Shown here piece by piece: positions 26,828-33,672 of a stretch of DNA of 64,000 nt. The stretch covers positions 1 through 64,000 of the forward strand of contig CAWBWL010000009.1 of the NCBI GenBank assembly GCA_963792485.1, written 5' to 3'. The stretch comes from JANOYJ01 sp963792485. GTDB taxonomy: Bacteria; Pseudomonadota; Alphaproteobacteria; Rhizobiales; Rhizobiaceae. Each line of letters starts with the position of its first letter. The first letter of the stretch is position 1. The notes beneath the pieces were generated by a model. That model was not told where the DNA came from, ran no database searches, and worked only from the letters and a program-made list of their open reading frames with translations. Position numbers and translations under genes: made by a program.

Positions 26828-28021
26828 TCAAACGGTCCGTGCGGCAGGCGCGCGCACCATGCCAACGCCGCGGTCGTCGAGATCAACGCCTGCGGCAAAC
26901 TTGTCCGTGGCAGCGGATCCGCGCAGTTTGGCGATTACGTTGGCGGCAGTCACGGGCACGCCCAGCGCACCCAGCTCTTCCCACCACAACGCGGCGCAGC
27001 CCGCAACATGCGGCGTTGCCATGCTGGTCCCATTGAAATCAACCAGTCCGCCGCCAGCCTTGGCGGATGTGATTTTCACACCTGGTCCGCTGATGATCGG
27101 GCCCGTGTTGGAGAAGGAAGCAATCTTCAGTCCCGCAGGGGTGGATTCCAACGCGCCGACTGACACGATGTCATTAGCGGCGGCGGGGATTGAAACGCCG
27201 ATTTCGTGATTTGGATCGATGTTGCGTTTGCTCTCATTGCCGGCCGCGGCGACCAGCACGGTTCCGCCGGTAAAGGCAGCATTGGCCTGGACCATGGTCA
27301 TGAGCGCGTCAAACATGCGCAGATTGCCTCTATAGCCTTCCAGGGCGGCGGATGTCGCCAAATCGGCAGGCCAGCCTCCGGCAATCAGCTCCTTGACCAA
27401 GCCAGGAAAATCAAAGCCGAGCGACATGGAGATAACCCGGGCGCCCTCATTGACGGCCCATTGAATGCCTTTGAAGATCATCGCCGAGTCGCCCGAACCG
27501 TTGTCGCCCAGCACTTTGCCGATGAGGGCCTGGGTGACGCCCTTGGCGACGCCGATGCGCACATTATTGACATCGCGGCCGAAAATCGTCCCGGCGCAAT
27601 GCGTGCCGTGGCCCTGCACATCGCCGTTACCGCTTCCCGAAAAATCCATCTGCGTGAGTGTCACCCCGGTGAAGGCGGGGTGGGCGCTGTCAATTCCCGT
27701 ATCCAGCACGGCGACTTTCACGCCTGCGCCGGTCGCTGTTGTTGTATCGGCTCCAACGGCGCTGATGCCCCAGGCGTTTGCGGAGGCGGCGGCTTCCGCG
27801 ACGGGCGCGATGAGTTTGGTGGGCATTGCGGGGGTTAACGCCAGGACGGTTGGATCCCGGGCAATATTGCGCGCTTGCGCGGCGTTTGCGTCTTCCGTCT
27901 CAACTTTTGCTTCGGGGATGCGCTCAAAGCCGGTCATTGCGGGTCCCGAGCGCGGAAGCCTGAAATCACGCGTTGCAGGCTGCAGGCGCGACAAATCTCT
28001 CAGCACAACATATTTTGCCAT
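26828..28021 (-). CDS. S8 family serine peptidase (subtilase), apparently cytosolic
   Basis: 397 aa with a complete subtilisin triad: D107 in VAVLDTGID, H138 in GHGTHCAG, S333 in NGTSMATPHVAG. About 90 residues precede the catalytic domain and could be an inhibitory prodomain, but there is no signal peptide (MAKYVVLRDLSRLQ). Intracellular location is therefore likely. ATG 28021 has GGAG upstream; the ORF extending to 28033 is less well supported. It is monocistronic here. Lack of a secretion signal is shared with the papain-like and caspase-like proteins at 41.0-44.1 kb. Confidence 0.92.
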   Translation of the reverse strand: MAKYVVLRDLSRLQPATRDFRLPRSGPAMTGFERIPEAKVETEDANAAQARNIARDPTVLALTPAMPTKLIAPVAEAAASANAWGISAVGADTTTATGAGVKVAVLDTGIDSAHPAFTGVTLTQMDFSGSGNGDVQGHGTHCAGTIFGRDVNNVRIGVAKGVTQALIGKVLGDNGSGDSAMIFKGIQWAVNEGARVISMSLGFDFPGLVKELIAGGWPADLATSAALEGYRGNLRMFDALMTMVQANAAFTGGTVLVAAAGNESKRNIDPNHEIGVSIPAAANDIVSVGALESTPAGLKIASFSNTGPIISGPGVKITSAKAGGGLVDFNGTSMATPHVAGCAALWWEELGALGVPVTAANVIAKLRGSAATDKFAAGVDLDDRGVGMVRAPAARTV

Positions 28022-28131
28022 AACGGGCTCCAATCCTTGAAAGAACGCGCCCCGGTAACGGCTGTAGTGATTTGGCAGGAAAACGCATCACCCAAACAGG
28101 TGACCTCAGCGCTTTCAACTGGCTGAAAGTC

Positions 28132-29133
28132 TCACGCCGCGAGAAGCGGCTGACGGCGTTCGGCGCGCTCCTGTTGTGGAGAGCGGCCATAGATCTCTCG
28201 ATAGCACTTGGAGAAGTGCGACGCGGAAACGAAGCCGCAGGCGACCGCGACCTCCACAACCGGCATGGACGATTGAATCAGCAGATGGCGAGCCCGGTCC
28301 ACACGTATTTCAAGATAATAGCGGGCAGGGGAACGGCCCATCTCCTGGCGGAACAGGCGTTCGATCTGGCGGCGTGACAATCCGGCGTCATCGGCAACAT
28401 CGAGAAGCGACAGCGGTTCGGAGAGATTGGCCTCCATCAGCTCGATAATGCTGAGCACTTTTGCATTTTGCACGCCAAGCCGCGCCCGCAGCGGCAGGCG
28501 CTGCCGGTCCTGCGGCGCGCGCACCCGGTCGGTAAGGGCCTGTTCGCAAATGCGGTTGACGAGATTGTCGTCATGATCGTCGCCGATCAGCTTGACCATC
28601 ATGTCAAGCGCAGCAGTTCCGCCGGCGCAGGTGTAGAGATTGGAGTCGATCTCAAACAGGTCAGCAAAAACACTGGCTTTCGGAAATGCTTCTGAAAATC
28701 CCGGAAGGTTTTCCCAATGGATGGCGCAGCGTTTGCCTGACAGCAATCCCGCGTTTGCGAGGATGTAGGCGCCCGTGCAAAGTCCGCCTACGGAGACGCC
28801 GCGGTGATATTCTTCGCGCAGGAAGCCAAACACGGATTTGTTGTTGTACTTCTCGACATTGATGCCGGAACAAACGAAAATCATCGATGGCTTGTCCACG
28901 CCCATCAACTTGCGCCGCTCTTCGTCCAGTGACGCGTTGACTTCCACCACAACCCCGTTTGATGCGGCAACCGGCTTTCCATCAAGGGAGGCAAGACGCC
29001 ACCGGTAAGATTCATAGCCGAGCATCCGGTTGGCAATGCGCAAAGGTTCAATTGCGGTGGCAAAAGCGATCATCGAGAAATCGGGGACAAGAAAGAAAAC
29101 AATTGATCGTTTGAGTGCCTGTTTCGTGCTCAT
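28132..29133 (-). CDS. GlxA family AraC-type transcriptional regulator (GbdR-like)
   Basis: About 333 aa. The N-terminal DJ-1/PfpI-like domain (SIVFFLVPDFSMIAFATAIEPLRIANR, with GGLCTGAYILA at the nucleophile elbow) is followed by a C-terminal AraC helix-turn-helix pair (LLDVADDAGLSRRQIERLFRQEMGRSPARYYLEIR; VAVACGFVSASHFSKCYREIYGRSP). This architecture includes GbdR, the activator of glycine betaine and dimethylglycine catabolism, which fits the genes around it. The start is uncertain: I use ATG 29133 (MSTKQ), but ATG 29154 is possible. The upstream region has palindromes that could be its own operator. Confidence 0.87.
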   Translation of the reverse strand: MSTKQALKRSIVFFLVPDFSMIAFATAIEPLRIANRMLGYESYRWRLASLDGKPVAASNGVVVEVNASLDEERRKLMGVDKPSMIFVCSGINVEKYNNKSVFGFLREEYHRGVSVGGLCTGAYILANAGLLSGKRCAIHWENLPGFSEAFPKASVFADLFEIDSNLYTCAGGTAALDMMVKLIGDDHDDNLVNRICEQALTDRVRAPQDRQRLPLRARLGVQNAKVLSIIELMEANLSEPLSLLDVADDAGLSRRQIERLFRQEMGRSPARYYLEIRVDRARHLLIQSSMPVVEVAVACGFVSASHFSKCYREIYGRSPQQERAERRQPLLAA

Positions 29134-29153
29134 CCTGCGGCCCCGTTTGCCCA

Positions 29154-29202
29154 TGTCGCAGACAGAAAAGACAGACTCTGTCGTTTTTCTCAATTTGCGA
29201 CA
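29154..29202. promoter_or_regulatory. Nested palindromes upstream of the GlxA-like regulator
   Basis: Outer inverted repeat TGTCGCA (29154-29160) / TGCGACA (29196-29202) surrounds an inner palindrome GACAGAcTCTGTC (29170-29182), nearly concentric with it. A third copy, TGTCGCAAAA, lies at 29253-29262. Probable operator for autoregulation or for a second regulator. Confidence 0.5.
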
Positions 29203-29371
29203 CTGCACACTGACATGATTTGATTTTTCAGGAAAGTGGCTTTGCGTATGAATGTCGCAAAATTGGTAAACTCCCGCTCAGGCTGAAGTGCTCGGCGAGC
29301 GCCATGCAACCGCATGATTTGATATCCGTCACGCGGTAGTCTAACGATCCGCAAACGGCGCGGAGGCGGAT

Positions 29372-29596
29372 GTGCATTTTTCACGATATCTGATGAACGC
29401 CTGTTTGATCGCCGGGCAATGGCTGTTTGTGGGAACGGCCGCACTGGCGCTTTTCGCCATTCTTGCTGACTGGATGCGCAGCGCCACGGACGGCAAGCCC
29501 ATGGTGCTTGCAGGCATAGCGGCTGGCTGTTTCGGCTTGGCGCTTCTGTTTTATGTTGTACGTGGCTGGCTGGATCGCAATTATCCTCAAAATTGA
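29372..29596 (+). CDS. Small two-helix membrane protein
   Basis: 74 aa with two hydrophobic helices (LIAGQWLFVGTAALALFAILA and MVLAGIAAGCFGLALLFYVV) and a short charged tail. The GTG start at 29372 has a good GGAGG at 29362-29366. No family recognised and no obvious functional partner; the next gene begins 135 bp downstream. Confidence 0.6.
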   Translation: MHFSRYLMNACLIAGQWLFVGTAALALFAILADWMRSATDGKPMVLAGIAAGCFGLALLFYVVRGWLDRNYPQN

Positions 29597-29731
29597 ACCT
29601 GTCACACGTGCGCAAAGAAATTGATTTATCCGCCGGTTATGCCAGATTGCCTTTGAGAATTGTTTAGGGGGCTGGCAATTTTCGCGGGCTGAAAGGCCCG
29701 AATTCTGCGTCATAAGCCATAGGAGCCCTCC

Positions 29732-31234
29732 ATGCGCCGACCCATCCATATTGCTCTCATTTCCGCATTCCTCGCCAGCCTGGTCCCGGCCTTGGCTGCA
29801 GCTGAGACCGTCAAGATCACGCTTCTCGGCGTCGGTGACATTTATCAGTTTCAGGGCGGCAAGACGCGGGGCGGGGTAGCGCGGCTGAACGCCGTGGCCC
29901 GCGCCGAGCGCGCCGCCAATCCGAACACGCTATACCTGTTCACCGGCGATATGTTTTCCCCCTCGCTCCTGTCCGGGCTCGACAAGGGCAAAAACATGGT
30001 GGACCTCACCAACATCGTGCCGTTCGATCTGGCGGTTCCGGGTAATCACGAGTTTGATTTCGGCCCGGACAATTTCCTCGAAAAGCTCAAACTTTCGAAA
30101 TATCCTTGGGCGGCGCTCAACATGACGAAGGCCGACGGCTCGCTCATTGAAGGCGTTGGTGGCGTGATGGTTAAAGAGATTGCGGGCGTCAAGGTCGCGC
30201 TTGTTCCGGTGGCGCAGGACACCTCGCCGCAGGTCTCCTCCACCGGCGACTGGAAATTCGGCGCAACCGCAGACAGCGCGATTGAGGCGGCCGGGAAGGC
30301 GCGCGCGGATGGAGCGGATCTGGTGGTAGGCGTCGTTCAAGCGCCGAATTCCGATGACGACAAGATGTACGCCTCCAAGGCTTTTGACGTCATTCTATCT
30401 GGAGACGATCATCATCTGGTCGTCCGCTACAACGGCATCACAGCGCATATCGACACCTCCACCGAGGCCAACCAGCTCGTGCCACTTGATCTCGACGTGA
30501 CGGTCGAAGAGAAAGACGGCAAGCGGTCGGTGAAATGGGAGCCGAATTTCCGTTTCATCGACACGGCCAGCGTTACTCCTGACCCTGAGACGCAGAAAGT
30601 TACGGATGACTATCTCAAGCAGCTCGACAATGAGCTGAACGTCGTCATCGGCAAGACTGTCGGCCCGCTCGACAGCCGCCGCAACATCGTTCGCACGCAG
30701 GAGGCAGCCATAGGCAATCTTATTGCGGATGCGATGAAGGATGCGGTCGGGGCGGATATCGCCATCACCAATGGCGGAGGCATACGGGCGGACAAGGAGT
30801 ATCCGGCGGGTTCCGACATCACCCGCAAGGACATTTTGTCCGAGCTGCCGTTTGGCAATGTCACTGTGCTGGTGGAGGCCACGGGGCAGCAGATTTGGGA
30901 TGCGCTGGAGAACGGTTTTTCGAAGCTGGAGGACGGCGGAGGGCGTTTCCCTCAGGTTTCAGGCCTGACCGTCACTGCCGACAAGGCCAAGCCTGCTGGG
31001 AGCCGGGTTGTGTCGGTAAAGGTTGGTGACAAGGAGCTGGACAAGGCGGGGACTTACAAGCTGGCGACGAATGACTTCATGCTCGGCGGCGGCGACGGCT
31101 ATACGGCGTTTGCCGACACAAAAGTCATCATCGACAAGTCCGGGGCAAAGCTCATCGCCAATGATGTGATGGTCAAGGTCAAGGCGCTTGGCACTGTCGA
31201 TGCCAAGGTCGAGGGCCGGATCGTCATTCAATAG
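29732..31234 (+). CDS. Periplasmic bifunctional metallophosphatase/5'-nucleotidase
   Basis: 500 aa with a signal peptide (HIALISAFLASLVPALAAAE). The N-terminal calcineurin-like domain shows GDMFSPS, the metal motif GNHEFDFG and GDDHH. The C-terminal 5'-nucleotidase domain has the substrate motif TNGGGIRAD and LPFGNVTVL. UshA-type enzymes hydrolyse nucleotides in the periplasm for salvage. Unusual for the family: the first metal motif, normally D-x-H, reads GDIYQF, so the histidine is tyrosine, and GDDHH replaces the common GHTH. Metal binding or substrate range may differ. ATG 29732 follows GGAG. Confidence 0.9.
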   Translation: MRRPIHIALISAFLASLVPALAAAETVKITLLGVGDIYQFQGGKTRGGVARLNAVARAERAANPNTLYLFTGDMFSPSLLSGLDKGKNMVDLTNIVPFDLAVPGNHEFDFGPDNFLEKLKLSKYPWAALNMTKADGSLIEGVGGVMVKEIAGVKVALVPVAQDTSPQVSSTGDWKFGATADSAIEAAGKARADGADLVVGVVQAPNSDDDKMYASKAFDVILSGDDHHLVVRYNGITAHIDTSTEANQLVPLDLDVTVEEKDGKRSVKWEPNFRFIDTASVTPDPETQKVTDDYLKQLDNELNVVIGKTVGPLDSRRNIVRTQEAAIGNLIADAMKDAVGADIAITNGGGIRADKEYPAGSDITRKDILSELPFGNVTVLVEATGQQIWDALENGFSKLEDGGGRFPQVSGLTVTADKAKPAGSRVVSVKVGDKELDKAGTYKLATNDFMLGGGDGYTAFADTKVIIDKSGAKLIANDVMVKVKALGTVDAKVEGRIVIQ

Positions 31235-31244
31235 CCTTTGCGCC

Positions 31245-31520
31245 ATGACTGACAAAACCAGCCAGCCGGTTTCGGGCCTGCCAAATCTGGGTCCGAAATC
31301 CGTGCAGATGCTGGCGGAGGCCGGCATCTTCACCATTGATGACCTGAACGCCGCTGGCCCAATCCAAGCCTATGCGCGCGTCAAGTTTCTCCATCCAAGG
31401 TCCGCTTCGCGGAACCTGCTCTGGAGCCTTGCCGCAGGGCTTGAGGGGCGGAGTTGGAGCGATCTGACACGCGAGGAAAAAGCCCGGCTTGAAGCCGAAC
31501 TGGCGCAAGTCAAGCGCTGA
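31245..31520 (+). CDS. TfoX C-terminal domain protein
   Basis: 91 aa. After about 12 residues the TfoX_C pattern is evident: LPNLGPKSVQMLAEAGIFTIDDLNAAGPIQAYARVK, a helix-hairpin-helix-like fold, then a helical tail. Stand-alone TfoX_C proteins are common in alphaproteobacteria and their role is unknown. ATG 31245 (MTDKTS) is chosen because the longer frame overlaps the nucleotidase 3' end. It lies 10 bp from that stop. Confidence 0.85.
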   Translation: MTDKTSQPVSGLPNLGPKSVQMLAEAGIFTIDDLNAAGPIQAYARVKFLHPRSASRNLLWSLAAGLEGRSWSDLTREEKARLEAELAQVKR

Positions 31521-31609
31521 AATCAGCCCAGCCATGCGCAAAGCGTCATTGTTTTGAACTCTTTCCGGCGCGATCCTGCCGCTGTCGCGTCGAGAGAGGG
31601 AAACATGTG

Positions 31610-32143
31610 ATGACCAATGCAGCGCCAACGATGGAAATCCAGGGATCGCCTGCCAAGCTGGTCTGGTTGCTCGTTCTTGGCATCGCCATGACAGCCGCCT
31701 GCGCGGCCATCGTTCTCGGCTACATTCCGGTCCGGGCCGGCGGCATTGGCGAGTTCTCGGCCTGGGTTGGCCTGATCTTCTTCGGCCTCATCCTCGTCCT
31801 GATCGTCTGGCGCCTGATGAACGCCAAGGATGTTGTCGTCACCATCACCCAAGAAGGCATCCGCGACACGCGCGTCGCCGAGCGCATCATTCCCTGGTCC
31901 GCCGTGCAGAAGGTCAGCGTGTGGGAATTGCAGAAGCAGAAGGTCATCGTCCTTGAAGTGCCGCCGGAGGTCGAAGGGTCAATCCAGATGACGCGCATGG
32001 CACGCTTCTCGCGCGGGCCGAACAGAAGCCTCGGCGCGGATGGTCTGTGCATCGCGGCTTCGGGGCTGAAGATTTCGCATGACAGACTGATGGAGGCGGT
32101 GCTTGCGCATGTGGATGGGGCGCAAGCTGGCGGGGTGGCTTAA
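31610..32143 (+). CDS. Hypothetical membrane protein with PH-like cytosolic domain
   Basis: 177 aa. Two membrane helices (VWLLVLGIAMTAACAAIVLG and FSAWVGLIFFGLILVLIVW) are followed by a beta-rich segment (DVVVTITQEGIRDTRVAERIIPWSAVQKVSV...KVIVLEVPP) like the short bacterial PH-type/STM3941-like proteins. GTG 31607 directly precedes ATG 31610, and either may be used. The stop overlaps the convergent antitoxin gene end by four bases. Function unknown. Confidence 0.72.
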   Translation: MTNAAPTMEIQGSPAKLVWLLVLGIAMTAACAAIVLGYIPVRAGGIGEFSAWVGLIFFGLILVLIVWRLMNAKDVVVTITQEGIRDTRVAERIIPWSAVQKVSVWELQKQKVIVLEVPPEVEGSIQMTRMARFSRGPNRSLGADGLCIAASGLKISHDRLMEAVLAHVDGAQAGGVA

Positions 32144-32432
32144 TTCACCGCCTTGTGCAAAATCGAATTGATCAGCGTCTGATACGGCATCCCCTCGCGC
32201 AGGGCGCGGGCTTTGAGCTTGGAGAGGTTGCGCTTGGAGACGCGCAGGCTGATCTGGATGCGCTCATCGTCGAGCGTATTGCGCGGCGGCCTGCATGCAG
32301 CTCGGCCTTCCGTTCCGGCGTCAGGATGCTCACAAAGTCGTTGTTTCCCGATTCAATCGCCTCGTAGAGCTCACGCTCTTCTTCATCGAGGAATTTGGTA
32401 ATTACGGGCGGCAGGTCTTGGCGCTTCTTCAT
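32140..32432 (-). pseudogene. CopG/BrnA-like antitoxin, single-base frameshift
   Basis: The N-terminal half (ITKFLDEEERELYEAIESG...LTPERKAELHA) is in one frame. The C-terminal half in another frame reads RNTLDDERIQISLRVSKRN followed by LREGMPYQTLINSILHKAVN and a TAA at 32140. Together they make a standard antitoxin with a ribbon-helix-helix C-terminus. The shift lies near 32285-32297 in a GC-rich run. The span of 293 nt is one short of 98 codons, so one base is missing. Gene order toxin-antitoxin with a 4-bp overlap is that of BrnTA-like modules. Either the antitoxin is inactive or the base is a sequencing error. Confidence 0.78.
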
Positions 32433-32713
32433 TGTTGTGTCCTCAGATACTTGGCGGTGTGCATCCTGCTTGGAAACATCGTCTTGAGGAACACGCTGTG
32501 CTCATCAAAGACATAGGGCACCACAAATGCATATCCCTCAATTTCCAAAATGAACATGCGCTGGTTCGGTCGGCTCGGGCTCTGGATATCGTCCAGAATT
32601 CTGCCCTCTTCGATTGCAACCGCACATTCCGACAGGCCAATCCCAAATCTGCCCGGGGTGAGCCTCAGCTCTCGATCTTTGTCAGGATTCCAAAGAATGC
32701 TGTCGAATCTCAT
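32429..32713 (-). CDS. BrnT-like toxin
   Basis: 94 aa. The family pattern is WNPDKDRELR near the N-terminus, a central hydrophobic helix (AVAIEEGRILDDIQSP), then RMFILEIEGYAFVVPYVFD and a tail TMFPSRMHTAKYL. Related toxins are small RNases with a RelE-like fold. The first gene of its operon, it overlaps the antitoxin by ATGA. If the antitoxin were truly broken an active toxin would be harmful, which supports a base-calling error in the partner. Confidence 0.8.
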   Translation of the reverse strand: MRFDSILWNPDKDRELRLTPGRFGIGLSECAVAIEEGRILDDIQSPSRPNQRMFILEIEGYAFVVPYVFDEHSVFLKTMFPSRMHTAKYLRTQQ

Positions 32714-32720
32714 CTAAAGG

Positions 32721-32744
32721 AATGTATGGCATATAACATACATT
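32721..32744. promoter_or_regulatory. Inverted repeat at the toxin-antitoxin promoter
   Basis: Half-sites AATGTATG (32721-32728) and CATACATT (32737-32744) are exact complements with an 8-bp AT-rich spacer, just upstream of the toxin start at 32713. Probable operator for the antitoxin's ribbon-helix-helix domain. Confidence 0.6.
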
Positions 32745-32745
32745 G

Positions 32746-32951
32746 TCAACGCTCGCCTCCCGCTAAACCCATCCGCTCCCGGCGCAGTGCCGTGCGCTCC
32801 GGCAGCATCACCGCCTTCGCCAGCTCCGGAAACGCATCCACCTTGTTCGGCATCGCCAAGGCGCTGACAAACAGCCATTGAGAATGCGTCTCCAGCGCGG
32901 TTTCGATCTTCTCGACCTTGGCCAGGGTCGCCTCGATCCTGCATCGGCTCT
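32746..32951 (-). pseudogene. Remnant of the 3' end of a corrinoid-activator gene
   Basis: The minus-strand reading ATLAKVEKIETALE followed by LFVSALAMPNKVDAFPELAKAV closely matches the C-terminus of the activator at 33673-35702 (ATVAKVEKIETALE; LFVHAMAMPNKVDAFPELAKAV). No upstream part of the gene is present. It is a broken copy of about 190 bp lying beyond a toxin-antitoxin pair that separates it from the complete gene. At roughly 75-80% identity it is not a recent exact duplication. Confidence 0.78.
32754..32942. repeat. Direct repeat copy A (activator 3' end)
   Basis: About 189 bp matching 33692-33878 in the same orientation, including the shared runs GCCAGCTCCGGAAACGCATC and TTCGATCTTCTCGACCTTGG. 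The PIN toxin/antitoxin pair lies between the copies. Confidence 0.8.
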
Positions 32952-33002
32952 GCTGCAGCATAATTTTCTTGATATATCCTATGGGATGTCTAGTATGCTG
33001 CC

Positions 33003-33429
33003 ATGAAGCGCGTTGTGCTGGACACGAATGTGTTGGTCGCAGCGCTGCGCAGCAGCGACGGCGCGTCGAATTCATTTGCTGCGCGCGGTTGCCCAGCGCC
33101 GGATTATCGCGCTTTCGTCCACTGCCTTGTTTCTTGAGTATGAGGCAGTTTTGAAAAGGCCTGAACAGCGATTGGCGCACGGACTTGATTTAGTGGAGAT
33201 TGACAACGCCTTGTCGCATTTGGCTGCCTTGTGTGAGCCTGTTGATTTGGAGTTCGCTTGGCGGCCACAATTGCCTGATCCGGATGACGAGCTGGTCCTG
33301 ACCGCTGCGGTCAATGGGAGGGCTGACGCGATCGCTACGTTCAACGTCAGGGACTTTGAGCCTGGCGCAAGCCGGTTCGGCGTAAAGGTGCTGGCTCCCG
33401 GACAGATTTTGAAAGGAATGCTGCAATGA
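33003..33429 (+). pseudogene. PIN-domain toxin (COG1569 type), single-base frameshift
   Basis: ATG 33003 opens MKRVVLDTNVLVAALRSSDGASNS with the first PIN aspartate, then the frame fails. The rest, LLRAVAQRRIIALSS...PDPDDELVLTAAVNGRADAIATFNVRDF, continues in the next frame to 33429 with the other acidic residues. An extra T in the TTT at 33075-33077 accounts for it: the span of 427 nt is 3 x 142 + 1, giving 141 aa after repair. PIN toxins are Mg-dependent RNases. It overlaps the antitoxin start by ATGA. Confidence 0.82.
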
Positions 33430-33671
33430 GCAAAGGAACCTATCCGCTCAAGCTGCTTGACTCTGTCAAGCAGGAGGCTGTCCGCCTTGCGAAGGAGGAC
33501 GGCGTTTCGCTCAACCAATGGATCGGATCGGCTGTGGCGCAGAAGATCGGCGCTGTTCAAACCGCAGCAGAATTTTTGAAAGGCCGCGCCGGAAAAGCGA
33601 ACGGCGAAGGGCTGCTTGAAATACTTAAGCGTGTGCCTTCGCGTGGCATCGAGCCGGGCGACGAATTCTAA
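33426..33671 (+). CDS. RHH-type antitoxin partner of the PIN toxin
   Basis: 81 aa. N-terminal LKLLDSVKQEAVRLAKEDGVSLNQWIGSAVAQKIG is an Arc/HicB-like ribbon-helix-helix, and a helical tail contacts the toxin. It is translationally coupled to the PIN gene and ends one base before the convergent activator gene, which is packed tightly against it. Confidence 0.8.
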   Translation: MSKGTYPLKLLDSVKQEAVRLAKEDGVSLNQWIGSAVAQKIGAVQTAAEFLKGRAGKANGEGLLEILKRVPSRGIEPGDEF

Positions 33672-33672
33672 G

